Shown: one piece after another, positions 1 through 8,474 of the stretch | Layout: every line of letters starts with the position of its first letter | Position numbering within the stretch: position 1 is the first letter of the stretch | NCBI GenBank assembly: GCA_963662905.2 | Contig: CAXXFD010000002.1 | Coordinates: 496,001-560,000 of the forward strand | Source: G963662905 sp963662905 | GTDB taxonomy: Bacteria; Bacteroidota; Bacteroidia; Bacteroidales; WRLA01 | DNA: 64,000 nt | Direction: 5' to 3' | Translations under genes and position numbers: made by a program | The notes under the pieces: model-generated | The model's input: only the letters and a program-made list of their open reading frames with translations | What the model was told of the DNA's origin: nothing | Databases searched by the model: none

Positions 1-782
1 AATCGGAGCTTAAAATGCTGCGCGTCATCAAAAAGCTCAAGGAAATCAGCCCTTTGACAATTAAAGCGACTTTCCTGGGCGCACACAGCATTCCGGAAGA
101 ATTCCGCAACAATCAGGGCGAATATGTTGATTTGGTCATCAATGAAATGATCCCTCAGGTTGCATCCGAAGAATTGGCCGATTATATTGATGTATTCTGC
201 GACCGTGGATTTTTCACGGTAGAGGAAACTGAAAAAATCCTCATGGCCGGAATGAAATACGGTATGCGGCCAAAAATCCATGCCAACGAACTGGATTATT
301 CGGGTGGCATTCAGGCTGGTGTAAAATACAATGCCCTTTCTGTCGATCATCTCGAATATACCGGTGATGAAGAAATTGAAGCCCTTTTGGGATCTGAAAC
401 CATGCCGACCATCCTGCCCGGTGCAGCCTTCTTCCTTGGAATGGAGTATGCTCCGGCACGCAAAATGATGGATGCCGGTTTGCCCGTTGCGCTGGCCAGC
501 GATTATAATCCGGGCTCCTCCCCTTCCGGGAATATGCAGTTTATCCAGTCGATGGGATGCATCAAATACAAAATGCTGCCCGAAGAAGTGATCAATGCCA
601 CCACCATCAATACAGCTTATGCCATGGGTCTTGAGGAAGAGCTGGGAAGCATTGCACGTGGCAAAAAGGCAAATATTTTTGTAACAGCAGAAATCCCCAC
701 AATCGAATTTATGCCGTATGCTTATGGCAGTAATAAGGTGGAGATGGTGATGCTGAATGGCGAAATTCAATCCCAGGAATAA
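1..782 (+). CDS. hutI: Imidazolonepropionase, C-terminal part (5' end outside window)
   Basis: This amidohydrolase opens the ring of 4-imidazolone-5-propionate to N-formimino-L-glutamate, the third step of histidine degradation. The reading frame is already open at base 3 (Ser-Glu-Leu-Lys precede the first Met at 15), so the gene begins upstream of the window; about 255 of the roughly 410 residues usual for the family are visible. Visible family features are the metal-site histidine in HANELDYSGG, the second histidine in LSVDHLEYT, and the aspartate in LASDYNPGSSPS. It lies on the same strand as the bifunctional formiminotransferase-cyclodeaminase that uses its product, so the two form a hut module, although a dispersed repeat (850-965) now separates them. 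Identity is clear from motifs and context; the N-terminus cannot be judged. Confidence 0.93.
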   Translation, partial: SELKMLRVIKKLKEISPLTIKATFLGAHSIPEEFRNNQGEYVDLVINEMIPQVASEELADYIDVFCDRGFFTVEETEKILMAGMKYGMRPKIHANELDYSGGIQAGVKYNALSVDHLEYTGDEEIEALLGSETMPTILPGAAFFLGMEYAPARKMMDAGLPVALASDYNPGSSPSGNMQFIQSMGCIKYKMLPEEVINATTINTAYAMGLEEELGSIARGKKANIFVTAEIPTIEFMPYAYGSNKVEMVMLNGEIQSQE

Positions 783-849
783 TGTTTGTCCAGAATGCCC
801 GCTAAGTTCGTTATGCTTGTTTTCGGTTGGAAAGAACTGTTTTAAAGAG

Positions 850-965
850 GGCTTCTCGGCTTGGTTCGGCTACGCTCACCACGAGACGCTCGAAGACCTT
901 AAAAAGCGCTTCATAAGAGGAAATGAGACCAAGCATGAGGAATCTGGAAGGAAACATCTGTTTAA
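850..965 (+). repeat. Dispersed GC-rich repeat, copy 1 (forward)
   Basis: The stretch containing GGCTTCTCGGCTTGGTTCGG, then GCTCGAAGACCTTA, then GAGACCAAGC followed by TGAGGAATC matches, in reverse complement, the segment near 24268-24383. Both copies can be read in frame to give similar peptides (AWFG...LEDL...ETK.EE), but they sit between unrelated genes and belong with the CTCGACTCCGCTCGAC family found elsewhere in the window. It lies between hutI and ftcD. It is best treated as a non-coding dispersed repeat. Confidence 0.6.
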
Positions 966-1042
966 AATGCCAATCAAACAACTTTATACGAAATTCCGTG
1001 TAAAATCAAATTTAAAAAACAACTGACTAAAACCATTATAAA

Positions 1043-2743
1043 ATGAAACAACTTATCGAATGTGTTCCCAATTTCAGTGAAGGAAATGATATGGGAATCA
1101 TCAATCAGATTACATCCGAAATTAAAAACTCGGAAGGTGTCCGCCTGCTGGATGTTGATCCGGGCAAAGCCACTAACCGCACAGTAGTTACTTTTGTGGG
1201 CACACCCGACGAAGTACTTGATGCTGCTGTAAAAGCCATTAAGAAAGCTTCAGAGCTCATTGATATGCGCAAGCATTCAGGCGCACACCCACGTTTTGGC
1301 GCAACCGATGTTTGCCCGCTGATTCCTGTGTCGAACATCACGATGGAAGAAACTGTGGAATATGCCCGCAAACTGGCCAAACGCATTGGCGAAGAACTGG
1401 GAATTCCGGTATTTTGCTATGAATTTGCTGCTTTTGAAGAAAAGCGCCGCAACCTGGCATCATGCCGTGCCGGCGAATACGAAGCAGTGGCAGAACGCAT
1501 CGTTACCGAAGAATGGAAGCCTGATTTCGGCCCCAACGAATTTACCGAAGCCGTAGCCAAAAGCGGCGTTACTGCAGTAGGCGCCCGTAATTTCCTGGTG
1601 GCCTACAACATCAACCTCAACACCACATCTACCCGCCGTGCCAACTCAATTGCTTTTGACGTGCGTGAACGCGGAAGGGTAAAGCGCGAAGGCAATCCGA
1701 TTACCGGTAAAATTATTAAAGATGAAAAAGGAAATCCTGTTTATACACCCGGTTCCCTAAAATCAGTAAAAGCGATTGGCTGGTTTATTGAAGAATTTGG
1801 CGTAGCGCAGATTTCCATGAACCTGACCGATATAGGTGTTACCAGCATACACGAAGCTTTTGACGAAGTAGAACGCAGGGCAACAGCGCGCGGAATCCGT
1901 GTTACCGGTTCTGAAATTGTGGGTGTGGTGCCGCTAAAAGCCATGCTCGATGCAGGAAAACACTACTTGCGCAAGCAGCAACGCTCAACCGGCGTTTCTG
2001 ATAAAGAACTCATCAAAATTGCTGTGAAATCTTTAGGTCTTGATGAGCTTTATCCTTTTGAGCCCGAAAAGAAAATCATCGAATATCTGCTCGAAGGCCA
2101 GAATAAAAGCAAAAAGCTGATCGATATGAAGCTCACCGAATTTGTTCATGAAACAGCTTCGGAATCACCGGCACCGGGCGGCGGATCCATTTCTGCTTAT
2201 ATGGGCAGCATGGGCGCAGCACTGAACACCATGGTAGCCAACCTGAGCTCGCACAAACGCGGCTGGGACGAACGTTGGGAAGAATTCAGCGATTGGGCCG
2301 AAAAAGGCAAATACTACCATGATGAGCTTTTGAAAATGGTAGATGAAGATACCAATGCTTTCAATAAAATCATGGATGCTTTCGGGCTGCCCAAAAAAAG
2401 CGAGGAAGAAAAAGCCATCCGTAAGCAAGCGATCCAGGATGCTACCAAATTTGCCATCGAAGTGCCATTCAAAGTGATGAAGCTTTGTTATGAGTCGATG
2501 GAAGTTTCCAAAGCTATGGCAGAAATTGGCAATCCAAATTCCGTTTCGGATGCAGGCGTGGGCGCACTGGCAGCACGCAGCGGCGTAAAAGGCGCTTACC
2601 TGAACGTAAAAATCAATGCCGAAGGTCTGGAAGATACCGCTTTTGTTGAGCAAGTCCTGAAAGAAGGCGCAGAAATCGAAGCCAAAGCAGAAGCTATGGA
2701 AGCCGAGATTCTCGCGATCGTAAATAAGGTTATTAGTAAGTAA
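1043..2743 (+). CDS. ftcD: Bifunctional glutamate formiminotransferase / formimidoyltetrahydrofolate cyclodeaminase
   Basis: The 566-residue protein moves the formimino group of N-formiminoglutamate to tetrahydrofolate and then cyclises it to 5,10-methenyl-THF with release of ammonia, linking histidine catabolism to one-carbon metabolism. Residues 1 to about 330 are the formiminotransferase: the N-terminal ECVPNFSEG motif and KHSGAHPRFGATDV around residue 77, which holds the catalytic histidine. After a short linker, residues about 350-566 are the cyclodeaminase domain, with ESPAPGGGSISAYMG in its usual position. The length matches two-domain FTCD enzymes. The ATG at 1043 follows an A-rich stretch, as is normal in this phylum. 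A strong hairpin terminator follows at 2760. The hutI fragment upstream supplies its substrate. Confidence 0.96.
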   Translation: MKQLIECVPNFSEGNDMGIINQITSEIKNSEGVRLLDVDPGKATNRTVVTFVGTPDEVLDAAVKAIKKASELIDMRKHSGAHPRFGATDVCPLIPVSNITMEETVEYARKLAKRIGEELGIPVFCYEFAAFEEKRRNLASCRAGEYEAVAERIVTEEWKPDFGPNEFTEAVAKSGVTAVGARNFLVAYNINLNTTSTRRANSIAFDVRERGRVKREGNPITGKIIKDEKGNPVYTPGSLKSVKAIGWFIEEFGVAQISMNLTDIGVTSIHEAFDEVERRATARGIRVTGSEIVGVVPLKAMLDAGKHYLRKQQRSTGVSDKELIKIAVKSLGLDELYPFEPEKKIIEYLLEGQNKSKKLIDMKLTEFVHETASESPAPGGGSISAYMGSMGAALNTMVANLSSHKRGWDERWEEFSDWAEKGKYYHDELLKMVDEDTNAFNKIMDAFGLPKKSEEEKAIRKQAIQDATKFAIEVPFKVMKLCYESMEVSKAMAEIGNPNSVSDAGVGALAARSGVKGAYLNVKINAEGLEDTAFVEQVLKEGAEIEAKAEAMEAEILAIVNKVISK

Positions 2744-2759
2744 TCTTTTTGAAAAACAG

Positions 2760-2797
2760 AAAATAGCGTTGGGGCATGCCTTGACGCTATTTTTTTT
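2760..2797. terminator. Rho-independent terminator after ftcD
   Basis: A perfect 10-bp stem (AAAATAGCGT with ACGCTATTTT) encloses a loop that includes the palindrome GGCATGCC and is followed by a run of eight T. The complementary A-run makes it usable in both directions, so it can also end the leftward toxin-antitoxin transcript. Confidence 0.85.
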
Positions 2798-2811
2798 ATT
2801 GCCCGGAAGAA

Positions 2812-3273
2812 TCAAATTTTGATAATCTGTTCATCGAAAGGAAAAGGTTCTTCTGCTACGATATTGATCCTTTCAAAATCAAGGTGGTATGGATTTATTA
2901 AATAATTAAAATCTCCTTTTGTAACAACAGAGGGCATTTTTAAAACAGCTGATTTCCGTTCAAAAATAAATTGATCACCAAATTTTCGGGTTTCTTCAGA
3001 GTGCGGGAAATCCCTCCAATTTTCAGGTAAAATGCATTCATCAATTTCCGCAATCCTGATATCGTCAGGGATTTCAATTGTAAGCATAACATAATCATCG
3101 GGCAGAGTAACCAGGCTAAAATGTACCGCGACCTCGGCCATAGCCAACGAACGGTTTGCTGCTGTGTATATCATTTCCACTCCAGGCGAATTCCAACGTG
3201 CCCCTTTTATTGCTGCTCCTTTTCCGGATAAAGGACGGGCGTATGGAGCACGGGATAATCGGAATACAAACAT
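2812..3273 (-). CDS. RES-domain toxin of a RES/Xre toxin-antitoxin pair
   Basis: A 153-residue RES-family protein. Characterised RES toxins (MbcT, ParT and relatives) degrade or transfer NAD+ and arrest growth unless bound by their antitoxin. The family-defining polar residues are visible: Arg near the N-terminus (FVFRLS), Arg26 in KGARWNSPG, and Glu46 in LAMAEVAVH. The start codon lies one base after the stop of the antitoxin gene (TAA-G-ATG), the usual antitoxin-first order with translational coupling. Length is typical for the family (about 150-160 residues). No frameshift or lesion is visible, so it appears intact. The enzymatic activity is inferred from the family. Confidence 0.88.
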   Translation of the reverse strand: MFVFRLSRAPYARPLSGKGAAIKGARWNSPGVEMIYTAANRSLAMAEVAVHFSLVTLPDDYVMLTIEIPDDIRIAEIDECILPENWRDFPHSEETRKFGDQFIFERKSAVLKMPSVVTKGDFNYLINPYHLDFERINIVAEEPFPFDEQIIKI

Positions 3274-3274
3274 C

Positions 3275-3775
3275 TTAAATCAAAATTCCATGGTTAATGC
3301 GATGCAATTCGGCAAGCACTAACTCTTTTCCATATGAGTCCTTGAGCAGCTCTACGGGCTTCTGTTTTGCCAATGCAAAATTGGGGGTATTTAACCAAAG
3401 GCGCAACTTTTCAATTCCTCCAAAAACTTCCAGCCCAACATTTGTTACTTCAGCAATTTCAATAATCTTCTCCGAATGAATAGCCTTAAAGGAATGGCTT
3501 TTAGTGGATTTATACCGCTGCAGGGATTTCGTAGAAAGATCCAGAAAATTAGCCCAATCATTTTCTGTGAAGGGCGTATAACTTTGAATCAATTCAAAAA
3601 GAGAATATGGAATACCAGCTCTTATCGCAGCAATCATAATCATTTTGTCCGACAGAAACTCATTATAACCAATGCGCTTTTTCGTAATTTGCTTGATGCC
3701 CTTTTTGTTATCACCGTTTAGAAAACGGACTATTTCCCGGTCCAGCTTTATTTTAATATTTGATGCTTGGCTCAT
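3275..3775 (-). CDS. Xre/MbcA/ParS-type antitoxin (DUF2384 family)
   Basis: A 166-residue protein with an N-terminal helical, HTH-like part and a C-terminal DUF2384-type toxin-binding region (GGIEKLRLWLNTPNFAL, then the conserved tail ending HGILI). In this family the C-terminal tail inserts into the RES toxin active site and the N-terminal part binds the operon promoter. I chose the ATG at 3775 because the -7 element at 3801-3808 places the transcription start near 3795; in-frame codons further upstream (to 3844) would not be transcribed from it. An ATG at 3793 would give a nearly leaderless message and remains possible. It is immediately followed by the RES toxin. Confidence 0.85.
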   Translation of the reverse strand: MSQASNIKIKLDREIVRFLNGDNKKGIKQITKKRIGYNEFLSDKMIMIAAIRAGIPYSLFELIQSYTPFTENDWANFLDLSTKSLQRYKSTKSHSFKAIHSEKIIEIAEVTNVGLEVFGGIEKLRLWLNTPNFALAKQKPVELLKDSYGKELVLAELHRINHGILI

Positions 3776-3800
3776 ACGACAGTCTTTAGACATTTGTCCA

Positions 3801-3808
3801 CAAATATA
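3801..3808 (-). promoter_or_regulatory. TAnnTTTG -7 element of the toxin-antitoxin operon
   Basis: On the minus strand the sequence is TATATTTG, 25 bases before the chosen antitoxin start. A TTG lies upstream at 3823-3825 but with a 14-base spacer instead of 19-21, so only the -7 box is convincing. Confidence 0.5.
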
Positions 3809-3935
3809 CGACTTTTTTCTTGCAACGGGAAAATAATTCCGCAATGACCAAATGAAGCAAAATCACAGCAAAGCGTCTTAAGGCCGGTTTGGTTTATTCA
3901 CATAATTATCTCCTTCGACGGCCAAACGAAATTTG

Positions 3936-3943
3936 TATCTTTG
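3936..3943 (+). promoter_or_regulatory. TAnnTTTG -7 element upstream of gltX
   Basis: TATCTTTG lies 23 bases before the gltX start codon and matches the Bacteroidota sigma-ABfr -7 consensus. No TTG is seen at the ideal distance. Confidence 0.5.
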
Positions 3944-3966
3944 CGCCTTCAAAAAAATAATGAAAT

Positions 3967-5484
3967 ATGTCAGATATCCGAGTTCGATTTGCTCCCAGCC
4001 CAACCGGCCCGCTCCATATGGGCGGCGTGCGCACAGCATTATATAACTTTCTTTTTGCCCGCAAACATGGCGGCAAGATGATCCTCCGCATCGAGGATAC
4101 CGATCAAAACCGTTTTGTGGCAGGCGCCGAAGATTATATTGAACGCTCTTTTGAGTGGTGCGGTATTCAATTTGACGAAGGCGTGAAAGCCGGCGGTGAT
4201 TTTGGCCCGTACAAACAATCGGAACGTTCTGCCATTTACCGCGAATATATTGGCGAACTGCTCGAAAAAGGCCATGCATACTATGCCTTTGATACGCCCG
4301 AAGAGCTGGATACACTGCGCAATGAACTTGAAGAAAAAAAGGAAACTTTTGTGTACGACACAAAGAGCCGCATGAGCCTCCGCAACAGCCTGAGCCTTCC
4401 TAAAGAAGAAACCGAAAAGCTGCTGCTCGACGGCACGCCTTATGTGATCCGTTTTAAAATCCCGGAAAATACGGAAGTAAGTTTTACTGATATTATCCGT
4501 GGCACGGTAAAAGTGCATTCATCCACATTAGACGATAAAGTGCTGTTTAAAACTGACGGGCTGCCCACATATCATTTAGCCAATATCGTGGACGACCACC
4601 TGATGCAGATTTCGCATGTAATCCGCGGTGAAGAATGGCTGCCCAGCGCGCCGCTGCACGTTTTGCTCTATGAAGCATTTAAGTGGGAAAAGCCGCAATT
4701 TGCGCACCTTCCTGTAATTCTCAAACCTGTCGGAAAAGGCAAACTCAGCAAGCGCGATGGCGATAAGATGGGTTTCCCGGTATTTCCATTGGAATGGAAA
4801 GATCCCAAAAGCGGGGAAACTTTTGCCGGCTACCGCGAAGACGGTTATCTGCCCGAAGCCTTCGTAAATATGCTTGCATTGCTGGGCTGGAACCCCGGAA
4901 CAGAGCAGGAAGTATTCCCAATGGAAGAACTCATCCAGGCTTTTGAGCTGGAACGCGTTGTGAAATCAGGCGCAAAATTCAATCCGGATAAGGCCAAATG
5001 GTTCAACCAGCAATTTATCCGTTTGAAAAGCGATCAGGAACTGGCGCAGGCTTTCGATAAAATCCTGAAAGAAAAAAGCATAGAAGCACCTATCGGCCAT
5101 ACAGAAAAAATCGTTGCTTTGGTTAAGGAGCGCGTGGAGTTTATCCAGGATTTCTGGACACAGGCACATTTCTTCTATAAAGCACCGGAAGAATACGATG
5201 TCAAAGTGGTAAAGAAACGCTGGAAAGAAGATACCGGTGCACATATCACCGAAATGATTGAAAAACTCAGTCAAGTCGATATCTGGCAGGCTGATAACAT
5301 TAAAGATTGCATGAACGCTTTCATTCAGGAAAAAGAACTCAACATGGGACAAATGATGAACGCCATCCGCTTATCATTGGTAGGCAGCAGCATGGGACCC
5401 GATCTGGCATTGATTGCTGAATTAATCGGCAAGGACGAATGTCTGGCCCGTTTGGCAAAAGCCGTAGAACGCATTAAAAAATAG
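3967..5484 (+). CDS. gltX: Glutamate--tRNA ligase
   Basis: Class I aminoacyl-tRNA synthetase that charges tRNA-Glu (505 residues, the normal length in this phylum). The ATP-binding HIGH-type motif appears as PSPTGPLHMGGVRTALYN near the N-terminus, the catalytic-domain HVIRGEEWLPSAPLH motif follows in the middle, and the KMSKS-type loop appears as GKLSKRDGDKMG. The C-terminal third is the helical anticodon-binding region. folB begins two bases after the stop codon, so gltX, folB and the small CWC protein form one transcription unit from the promoter at 3936. Confidence 0.97.
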   Translation: MSDIRVRFAPSPTGPLHMGGVRTALYNFLFARKHGGKMILRIEDTDQNRFVAGAEDYIERSFEWCGIQFDEGVKAGGDFGPYKQSERSAIYREYIGELLEKGHAYYAFDTPEELDTLRNELEEKKETFVYDTKSRMSLRNSLSLPKEETEKLLLDGTPYVIRFKIPENTEVSFTDIIRGTVKVHSSTLDDKVLFKTDGLPTYHLANIVDDHLMQISHVIRGEEWLPSAPLHVLLYEAFKWEKPQFAHLPVILKPVGKGKLSKRDGDKMGFPVFPLEWKDPKSGETFAGYREDGYLPEAFVNMLALLGWNPGTEQEVFPMEELIQAFELERVVKSGAKFNPDKAKWFNQQFIRLKSDQELAQAFDKILKEKSIEAPIGHTEKIVALVKERVEFIQDFWTQAHFFYKAPEEYDVKVVKKRWKEDTGAHITEMIEKLSQVDIWQADNIKDCMNAFIQEKELNMGQMMNAIRLSLVGSSMGPDLALIAELIGKDECLARLAKAVERIKK

Positions 5485-5486
5485 TT

Positions 5487-5849
5487 ATGGGAATCATTTC
5501 AATAAAAGGCATGGAGTTTTTTGCGCATCACGGATGTTTTGCAGAAGAACGCACCGTAGGCACGCGTTTCAGTGTTGACCTGAGCATGGAATATGATACC
5601 GCCAGAGCCGAAGAAAGTGACAATTTGCACGATACAATTGATTACCAATCGGTTTATGGCATTGTGAAAGATGAAATGGCCGTTTCTTCCAATTTACTGG
5701 AACATGTGGGGCGCAGGATCATCAAATCCATTGAAGCAAAATTCGAAGGCATTGGATTGATCGAACTGGAAATCAACAAACTGAATCCGCCCTTAGGGGG
5801 AAAGATGGAGAGCGTCAGTGTTTATTTGAACAACGATTGTTCGCAATGA
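5487..5849 (+). CDS. folB: Dihydroneopterin aldolase
   Basis: A 120-residue enzyme of folate biosynthesis that converts 7,8-dihydroneopterin to 6-hydroxymethyl-dihydropterin and glycolaldehyde. Family signatures are GMEFFAHHGCFAEER near the N-terminus, TIDYQSVYGIV in the middle, the LLEHVGRRI segment, and the catalytic lysine in INKLNPPLGG near the C-terminus. It begins two bases after gltX, and its stop overlaps the start of the following gene (ATGA), which indicates translational coupling across the three-gene operon. Length is typical (about 120 residues). Confidence 0.94.
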   Translation: MGIISIKGMEFFAHHGCFAEERTVGTRFSVDLSMEYDTARAEESDNLHDTIDYQSVYGIVKDEMAVSSNLLEHVGRRIIKSIEAKFEGIGLIELEINKLNPPLGGKMESVSVYLNNDCSQ

Positions 5850-6052
5850 GTCAGGAAAACAAAAACCAGGCATGGCAGGAAGTTCCGCAAGAGCTTTCGA
5901 CCTGTCCGAAGTGCGGCAGTAAATTCCACTGCTCCACTTCGGGCAAATGCTGGTGCGTTGAGCTGTATGTGCCTCCGGAAAAAATGGAAAAAATACGCCG
6001 GGAATTTGATAGTTGCCTCTGCCCCAATTGCCTGAAAGAGTATAGCGAATAA
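5846..6052 (+). CDS. Small cysteine-rich CWC-family protein
   Basis: A 68-residue protein with a cysteine pattern typical of the Cys-rich CWC family: STCPKCGSKFHC, then GKCWC, then CLCPNCL. The paired CxxC-type knuckles suggest a bound zinc ion. The ATG at 5846 overlaps the folB stop codon; a TTG nine bases upstream is in frame but less likely. The function of the family is not known to me. Its coupling to folB and gltX is the only contextual clue. Confidence 0.75.
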   Translation: MSQENKNQAWQEVPQELSTCPKCGSKFHCSTSGKCWCVELYVPPEKMEKIRREFDSCLCPNCLKEYSE

Positions 6053-6066
6053 AATTTTCTTAGTCC

Positions 6067-8361
6067 CTACTTCCACGGGCTTCTGTTAAACAGCAGGAAA
6101 CCAAAGCGAAAAACCATGCTAAAGGATTCGGTTTCGTGATCGTAATAATTCAGGTTGATACTCGCAGGCCCCAAAAAAGTGTGATATACCAGGCTCGTAC
6201 TGGCAAGATATGAGCGGTATTGCCATTTTGCACCGTATTCGGCCTGCAAGTCTGCATTTTGAACAATCTGTTGGTATGGCTGAAAAACATATCCTTCCAA
6301 ACGGAAATCCAATTTCTTCATTAACGGATAAATAAGTTTAAGCCCACCGGCAACAAAATTATGTGCACGGTAAGCAGGCAGGAAAAGGCTTTGCATTTCA
6401 GGTATCGGTTCAAAAGCCGGGGCAGCGAGTATGGTGCTCGTATAATTCGCCCTCAGGGGATAATCTGAAACGCATATTTCGCCGTAAAATCCAAGCTTAA
6501 GCTTTCCAATGTGCTCAAAATAATTATCATAAATTGCTCTGGCCAAAACTACATGATGTGTTTTTTCAAGTTCATTACCGCCGCGCAAGTTTCCTGTTGA
6601 TCCGGCCTGCATCCGCTCCTCGCCCACAATATAAGCGCCCAGTACCCTGAAACGGACACCGCTACTGGCATACTGCTTTCGGTTTAATGAATTGATATCC
6701 AGCTCCATATATGGTGAAAAATAATCGAAATCTGTTTGATCTGCTGTATCTGTCCGGCTAAACTGATTGTTTTGATAATATTCATCGCTGTTCATGCCCA
6801 CATCAAGCCCAAATTCCATTTTACCGCTTGCCCGCAACGGAAAAGAAATATTTACATTGAGATTGTTCATTTCCTGAAGCAAATAGGAAGGGTTTTCATC
6901 AAAGAAGAAGTAGGTTTTATTTTTAAAATAATCTTTATAGTTCATACAAAAAGACCCGGAAAGTGCCAAAGGGTTTTTGCCGGGAAAATCCAGGCGGAAC
7001 CCACTAAAAAACGATTTATAAAACTGACCGAAATACCCATTGATTTTATACAAACTGGCGTGATGTCCTATTTTTCGGAATTTCAGTTCCATAAAACCTT
7101 CATTGGTGGTATTTGAGGCAATACTGCCGCCAAACTGGACTTCAAATGGGTGGGCTTCTTCAACGTCAAGTTCCAGTGTATAAGCCTGACGGTCATTCTT
7201 GTATTTCAATTGCGGAAAAATATATTGCACCTGATCATTTGCCAGCAGACGAAAATATGCTTCGCGGGCTTCCTCCAGGCTGATGCTGTCATTTTTTCGG
7301 ATAAACTGCCGCCGGATGTAGTCCCTGCTCCGTTTTCGTACGCCTGTGATATGCACCGAATCAATTATAATAGGCGGGATTTGCTGCCGAAATGCTTCGC
7401 GTTTTTCCGCACGTTGATTTTGTGTTTCAAAACTGTTGATGGCCCGTATTATTTCCGGCATATTGCGCAGCGTTTCCCTGTAACCCGAATCAATAAAAGC
7501 TTTGGCGCGGCTAAAATCGATCACGTCAACATTGCCGGTTTGCGGTTCAATGAGAATACCGTTATTAAGAATAACCGTATAATTCGTTTTAGCCATCAGC
7601 ATATTCTGAATTTGGGAAACGATGTTGTTTTTATCCGGATTGGAATAATTTCCGGCTACTTTGCTACCGATAATCAGCTCAGGCTGCCATGTTTTCAGTG
7701 CAATATCGGCAGGGAAATTATTGTACATACCCCCATCGAACAGCAGTTTTCCGTCGCGTTCAATGGGTTTGAAATAAAAAGGAAAAGTCATGGAAGCCCG
7801 CACGGCACTGCCCAAATCGCCCCTTTTTAAAACAATGGCCTGATTGGAATCAATATCAGCGGCGATGCAACGAAAAGGCAGAAAAAGATTATTAAAGTTA
7901 TAATCTGCTGCAGCGGAAGGGCCGGCAAAAAATTCCATAAACTGAAATTCCATCAAATAAGGATTGATGATATTGGTGGGAAGAATGGGGTTTATAGATT
8001 TCCCGATCTCAAAATCGAGAGCCACCCAGGAAGCATTAGGTGATTCTTTTTTGAAATAATATGAATACTTATCGTCAATTTCCCCGTAGGCCCATTTCTG
8101 GAAATCAGGAGCTGTAACAATGGCTTCCATTTCTTCCGTGGTATATCCGGCGGCATACATCCCTCCGATGATAGCACCAATGGAAGTGCCGGCAACATAA
8201 TCTACCGGAATATCATATTCTTCCAAAGCCCTGATAACACCAATATGAGCCGTGCCTTTTGCCCCACCACCGCTGAGAATCAATGCAGTTCTTTGCGCAA
8301 AAGACTGTGTACACAAAAAGACTGATAGAAAAATGAAAAATATCCGGGCAAAGCTTTTCAA
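6067..8361 (-). CDS. Patatin-like phospholipase with POTRA and outer-membrane barrel
   Basis: About 764 residues. After a signal peptide ending near SFAQR comes a patatin domain with the oxyanion hole GGGAKG, the nucleophile serine in GTSIG and the catalytic aspartate in FDGGMYNNFPAD. A POTRA-like segment follows (IDSVHITGVRKRS), then a long C-terminal region rich in alternating aromatic strands, ending in Phe-Gly-Phe-type barrel strands. This is the layout of Bacteroidota patatin/BamA-like proteins and of type Vd autotransporters such as PlpD: a lipase made at or exported through its own barrel. The -7 element TATTTTTG at 8387-8394 lies inside the frame that begins with the ATG at 8421, so I prefer the TTG at 8361, which gives a compact signal peptide. 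Confidence 0.85.
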   Translation of the reverse strand: MKSFARIFFIFLSVFLCTQSFAQRTALILSGGGAKGTAHIGVIRALEEYDIPVDYVAGTSIGAIIGGMYAAGYTTEEMEAIVTAPDFQKWAYGEIDDKYSYYFKKESPNASWVALDFEIGKSINPILPTNIINPYLMEFQFMEFFAGPSAAADYNFNNLFLPFRCIAADIDSNQAIVLKRGDLGSAVRASMTFPFYFKPIERDGKLLFDGGMYNNFPADIALKTWQPELIIGSKVAGNYSNPDKNNIVSQIQNMLMAKTNYTVILNNGILIEPQTGNVDVIDFSRAKAFIDSGYRETLRNMPEIIRAINSFETQNQRAEKREAFRQQIPPIIIDSVHITGVRKRSRDYIRRQFIRKNDSISLEEAREAYFRLLANDQVQYIFPQLKYKNDRQAYTLELDVEEAHPFEVQFGGSIASNTTNEGFMELKFRKIGHHASLYKINGYFGQFYKSFFSGFRLDFPGKNPLALSGSFCMNYKDYFKNKTYFFFDENPSYLLQEMNNLNVNISFPLRASGKMEFGLDVGMNSDEYYQNNQFSRTDTADQTDFDYFSPYMELDINSLNRKQYASSGVRFRVLGAYIVGEERMQAGSTGNLRGGNELEKTHHVVLARAIYDNYFEHIGKLKLGFYGEICVSDYPLRANYTSTILAAPAFEPIPEMQSLFLPAYRAHNFVAGGLKLIYPLMKKLDFRLEGYVFQPYQQIVQNADLQAEYGAKWQYRSYLASTSLVYHTFLGPASINLNYYDHETESFSMVFRFGFLLFNRSPWK

Positions 8362-8386
8362 TTTTGATTGTATTATTGTTTCATTG

Positions 8387-8394
8387 CAAAAATA
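8387..8394 (-). promoter_or_regulatory. TAnnTTTG -7 element of the patatin gene
   Basis: The minus strand reads TATTTTTG. Transcription would start near 8380, downstream of the ATG at 8421 and upstream of the TTG at 8361, so this site decides the choice of start. Confidence 0.5.
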
Positions 8395-8474
8395 CAAATA
8401 CAAACAAACAAATCGGAACAAAAAAGGCCAAAGCGGTTTTTTTGTACGAACTGATTACAGACACCGGTTATAAA

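Noticed and set aside
757..1026. 89-codon open frame after hutI
   Set aside because: It overlaps the end of hutI and runs through the dispersed repeat; the similar peptide elsewhere is explained by the repeat, and there is no independent start signal.
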